A stretch of 64,000 nucleotides of DNA from Pseudofabraea citricarpa (Eukaryota; Ascomycota; Leotiomycetes; Helotiales; Dermateaceae), in NCBI GenBank assembly GCA_029641185.1, contig JAPWGK010000002.1, positions 372,001 through 436,000 of the forward strand. The letters run 5' to 3'. Positions 60,116 to 64,000 of the stretch are shown here, in pieces. A program made the position numbers and the translations under genes. Each line of letters begins with the position of its first letter. Positions within the stretch are counted from its first letter, which is position 1. The notes under the pieces were generated by a model. That model did no database searches. It saw only the letters and a list, made by a program, of their open reading frames with translations, and was not told the DNA's origin.

Positions 60116-61366
60116 GGGGAAAAAATCATCGGCTCTGTAAGCTCTTCCCAGCTTTCCAAGTTCTTCGTAACCCTGCTGACTTGTCTCAGATATCAGGTTC
60201 AATGGCGGGCTGCGATCAGGTATGAACAGGGCAGAGAATTTCACTGATTGGAGCCTGTAAGGTTGAGCGCGCTAGCGGTAAGAACGAGCATTTACCCTCA
60301 GGACCCCTGTATTGAATGCGCTTTTGTTTCCAAGTAAGTTCTTCAAAATGTCCCTCACCTACATACTACGGAACACCTCATCATGTGCTGAGCGTGGCTA
60401 ACAGTTGACTGAATATAGTCGGATTTCAAAACATGGAAAAAACCAAGTCTTGCTGGGCGAATATTGGAGGAGGTTTGTTGTATCGCTTGTTGTTTGACCT
60501 TTGTGTTTGGCTGCACTTCAATTGAAAGATTCGAGAGGTCAGCCGATATCACCATGACAAATGTATGTCAAGAAATGCAATCAAATAATCTGACTAATTC
60601 CGACGCACAAATATAACAAGTATCATTTTATCTCGACGGTTCGTGGAGCATCGTAATGACCTTGGTGAGAGGAAGACTTCGCCAAATTCGGTCCTTGTTA
60701 ATGAGCACTTTTGCATACAGCTTCGAAGGCTTTGGTGCTGATAGGCCATCAACATAAGCTTTGTGTGCATATTCGTGCAACAAAAGGATCTCTGGGCCGG
60801 AAAACCAACAAATACTCTGATTCGAATTTTGCTAACTTCCTTGATAGGTGGGAGGAGTAAAATCCTGGACGAAATCTCGACAATCCATAACGACATGTAT
60901 GTTCCTCTCAAAAAACAAAAAAGCGGTTCAGATTATTAAACCATAACCCAGTTCGAAGGCATAGATAGCCCATCCATCTGTAGCCGGGCGCATAGCCGTT
61001 GCGGTCAAGAGGTCCGGTGTGAATTGTCGAGGCTGATTGGTCGATAAGGGCGGTGCAAGATCTCGGGACTGGGGTCGCTTCGAGCGGTTCCAAAGCTCTG
61101 CATTCCTTGACCAATTGTGACGAGGCCTCCTCGTGCATAATGACTACTTTAGTGCTTGCAACAGTAGAACTAGTGGGGATGCAACGACACTTCTGTGAGC
61201 TTCAAAAAGGAGATCAGTGCCGGGCGACAAATTTGGATCTCGACAATTCGGATCGATCATTGTTTGTACAAAGCTCGGCTTGCTGTGAAGACAAGGATTC
61301 CAACGGATTTCTTATCGAGGCATTGTTCAAAGCGGGGAAGTCAGACCAGAACCCCTTATCAAAACC

Positions 61367-63156
61367 ATGGAAGAATACGACCTCGTGATTGTCGGTGCTG
61401 GTCAGTCAACTAAATGAATTGGGCTCGAAAACTGATGCTAATGTCTCCAGGAGTGTTTGGTCTTCCTGTTGCAAAGACATATCTGGAGGTCAATCCCACA
61501 TCCAAGCTGTTGGTTCTCGACGGCAACATGTCAATTGGTGGGACATGGGCCATGGAGAGGATGTATGACGAGCTGCGATCAAACAATCTCGTCGGCATGC
61601 TTGAGTTCAGCGACTTCCCTCTGGATTTTGAAACCTTCGGTGTCGCTCCTGGTTCACATATTCCAGGTCCAATCTTGCATGAGTATCTGAAAGCCTATGC
61701 TCGGAAATTTGGCGTTTACGAAAAGATCAGATTTGATTCCGTAGTCAAATCCGCAGAGCTTCAAGATGATGGAAGTTGGTCTGTTGTGTATCACGAAAAG
61801 GATGACCAAGGTGATGTCAAAGAGGTGATATTACTCTCCAAGAAGCTCGTTTTGGCCACTGGTACCACAACTACACCAATTATGCCCAAATTTGTCGGAG
61901 GAGAGGACTTCAAAGGCCATATATTCCATTCTCGCGATCTGCCTGTTCGGAAAGACGAGATGGCTGCAGCGAAGAACATTGTGGTCTTGGGAGGATCGAA
62001 ATCGGCAGCTGATGTCGCTTATTTGAATGCTGTTCGAGGAAGGCATGTCGATTGGGTGATTCGAGGTAAGATACCACACTTCTGATCCATCAATCCCAAG
62101 GCTTGACAAACTTTAGCATCCGGTAGAGGTCCAGGCTGGATGTCAACACCATTTGTGTCGCCATTCAAGATGCAATTTGAGAAGTTGGCCACACGACGGA
62201 TCATGACTTTCCTCAGCCCGTGCCTTGAAAATGATGGCTATTACTGGATTCGACGACTCCTCCACAACACAAGAATCGGAAGAGCTCTCCTGAGGGGGTT
62301 CTTCAGCATCATAAGAAGTGATATGCTTGAATGTGGAAAGTTCAACGACCATCCAGAGACAAAGAAGTTGATTCCCCGAAATGATGTCTACTGGTCTGGT
62401 ACAACTGTTGGCATCTTCAATTATCCAGAGGACTTCTTTGGTCTGGTACGGAAGGGGCTGATCAATGTGCATGTGGAAGACATCGATTCGCTGTCTCACC
62501 ACACAGTGCATCTTGCGAATGGAACCGATCTTGAAGCCGACGTGCTGGTTTGCGCAACAGGCTGGGAACACACACCCACCATCGAGATATTGCCCAAAAA
62601 GATATCGAACCAGATCGGTGTATCCAGTGCGACTCCATCAGATCCAATGGTAAAGGCGGCCGATGAGGAAATCCTCAGAAGGTTTCCAGAACTGGTAGAT
62701 CAGCCACCTGCGGGACCGGTTGCTGAGAGAGAGCGAGAGCAGACATCATGGGCACTCTACCGCGGCACCGCACCACCGGCTTTCTTGGAGTCTCGAAACC
62801 TCGCATATTCCGGGATGTCGATCGGGCTTCGCGGCTACCTGATTGCTGAGATCACAGCTCTGTGGATCACGGCCTTTCTGGATGGTAAGCTCAGTACTCC
62901 TCTGCCCAGCCAAGGCGAGGCGGAATGGCAGGCCATGTTGCAGAATCGGTTTTATCGCTGGCGCTCACCTATGGGACTTGGCACCAAGTCGAGCGATATG
63001 GTTTTCGAGATTGTACCGTTTGTTGACACGTTGCTGCGAGATCTTGGACTGAACCCGACACGTAAAGGTGGCTTGAGTGAGATCTTTGGTTGTTACGAGG
63101 TGAAAGACTATAAAGGTATTGTCCAGGAATGGCTCGTGAAAGAGAAAAGCGAATGA
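61367..63156 (+). CDS. Flavin-containing monooxygenase-like enzyme
   Basis: Exons 61367-61400, 61451-62065 and 62117-63156; 562 residues. The first splice builds the FAD-binding Rossmann motif DLVIVGAGVFGLPVAKTYL. Then GGTWAMERMYDELRSNNLVG follows; the FMO/Baeyer-Villiger type fingerprint appears as EDFKGHIFHSRDLP (F-x-G-x3-H), followed by the NADPH motif NIVVLGGSKSAADVAYL. The late FMO motif is LVCATGWEHTP. The length and C-terminal region (MSIGLRGYLIAEITALWITAFL) suit fungal FMO-like proteins, which oxidise amines, sulfides or ketones, often in secondary metabolism. No biosynthetic core enzyme lies within the window, so any pathway is unknown; a cluster to the right of the window cannot be ruled out. 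No signal peptide. Confidence 0.9.
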
Positions 63157-64000
63157 GTTGGGTTGGTTCTCGTGTGTCGAGAGTGGTTCTGATTTCGAAG
63201 GTCTGTTGTTGTTGTTTCCTGGATCTCTGGAGACTGAAGTTGCCGTTGAATCCTAGTTGTCGAACGTCAACTGTCGATCACGTAGGCAATCACGTAGGCA
63301 ATCGTTGCTGCTTTCTACTTCTCCAAAGAATGAATCAAATTATGTTTGGGAATCGTTTTACGATTGTCAGTCACAGGGACTGACACTATCAAAAAGAATT
63401 CGAAGTCGTTTGCTCTGCCTTTGATTACGAGGAAACGTGTTTTCGTTAACGACTTTGTCACAGAGGGTCTGTTACATAGCAGTTTTTCCAACCCAAATTC
63501 ACACAGAGTTATCGCATCCCAGTTTCAATCTTCCATCTGTCCCGTATTATACGTCAGGTTTCTTTTGTTGACGTTAACAGAACCTTCCAATTTTCCTGTG
63601 GGAGTTTTCCACATCTTAGTATATAACTATACTGTCGTGGTATGACTGGTTACCATATCATTTACGTTCTCAGATCTCTTTGCTAGCTGAATCATAACGA
63701 GACAAGAGGTTATCTAGGAAAGTCAAAAAGGAACTATTAGTCCTGATTACCTAGAGAAGATATCCCTCCCAGAAAGATCTTTGGGTGTATATTAGTGTTT
63801 GTCGAAAAAGGACCAACTACTGTAGCGCTACACTTTTCTGGATATCTCTGAACCAGGCTTGAAGTACCTCTAATAAACTAGATTTGATGTTACTAATATC
63901 AGAATATTCCACCTCAGTGGATAGAAATAGATTGTTATTAACAATAACAAAGCTATAGACCCGACAGCTATGATTACCAGCAGATATTATCAAGCCGAGA
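63157..64000. other. 3' flank of the monooxygenase, no gene seen
   Basis: AT-rich with short frames. Contains a perfect 12-bp palindrome TGTAGCGCTACA at 63821-63832. Confidence 0.5.

Larger units (their letters stand above)
57899..61366. other. Long spacer without a supported gene
   Basis: About 3.5 kb. Contains coding-looking fragments (for example a + frame reading LPRPVLEIGQWLNDDVHK near 58330-58380 and another reading LLTLSQRWFNNRNSPE near 58510-58560) that cannot be joined with ordinary introns, a 93-96 bp tandem repeat and a 23-base T run. It may hold remnants of an old gene or element. Nothing here is called as a gene. Confidence 0.5.

Noticed and set aside
60594..61138. Minus-strand frames between the tandem repeat and the monooxygenase
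   Set aside because: The left frame lacks a good context and the right one ends without splice support; no recognisable protein.
61367..63156. A secondary-metabolite cluster around the monooxygenase
   Set aside because: No PKS, NRPS, terpene or other core enzyme lies within the window; only the gene itself is seen near the right edge.

Overview
The window looks like nuclear DNA from a filamentous ascomycete (Pezizomycotina). Genes carry short GT-AG introns of about 45-100 bp, and the gene set is typical: ERG4, SPT16, DPM1, CDC50, a MAG2/RNF10-type RING protein, an Ecm33-like L-domain protein, a Zn2Cys6 regulator and a GAF-type hybrid histidine kinase. A placement in Leotiomycetes is a guess from overall flavour. 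No rRNA, tRNA, CRISPR, phage or virus signal was seen.

Layout. 1-3.1 kb: window edge, a small cytochrome b5 gene (-) and a long low-complexity spacer. 3.2-4.6 kb: alkaline ceramidase (+), eight exons. 5.9-8.9 kb: an intronless 1006-residue uncharacterised protein with a Cys/His-rich N-terminus (+). 10.0-12.6 kb: a GC-rich DUF3604/PHP-type metalloenzyme gene (+) whose 5' part looks frame-disturbed. 13.2-15.1 kb: an Ecm33-like membrane protein (-). 15.1-17.4 kb: AT-rich DNA holding a MITE-like element with 40-bp terminal inverted repeats. 17.4-19.0 kb: CDC50 flippase subunit (+). 20.0-23.3 kb: SPT16 (-), followed upstream by two broken tandem copies of its own 5' end. 24.7-26.6 kb: ERG4 (-). 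27.5-30.3 kb: UBP3/USP10-type deubiquitinase (-). 31.7-34.0 kb: RING protein (+). 34.5-35.6 kb: secreted beta-propeller protein (+). 36.3-38.6 kb: two divergently transcribed paralogous Cys-rich/RING-like proteins. 39.5-40.7 kb: SAP-plus-membrane protein (-). 40.7-43.6 kb: AT-rich gene-poor DNA. 43.7-44.5 kb: DPM1 (-). 45.0-47.3 kb: Zn2Cys6 regulator (-). 49.4-53.8 kb: hybrid histidine kinase (+). 55.8-57.9 kb: F-box-like/leucine-rich protein (-). 57.9-61.4 kb: no supported gene, one tandem repeat. 61.4-63.2 kb: flavin-dependent monooxygenase (+).

Most genes are housekeeping and unrelated. Ceramidase, CDC50, ERG4 and DPM1 all act on membrane lipids or lipid-linked sugars, but they are scattered and do not form a cluster. 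The most interesting points are the SPT16 5'-end relics, in which one copy differs from the live gene only at silent sites; the MITE-like element with a matching 5-bp target duplication; the divergent RING-like pair; and the DUF3604 gene, whose conserved N-terminal block runs through all three reading frames.
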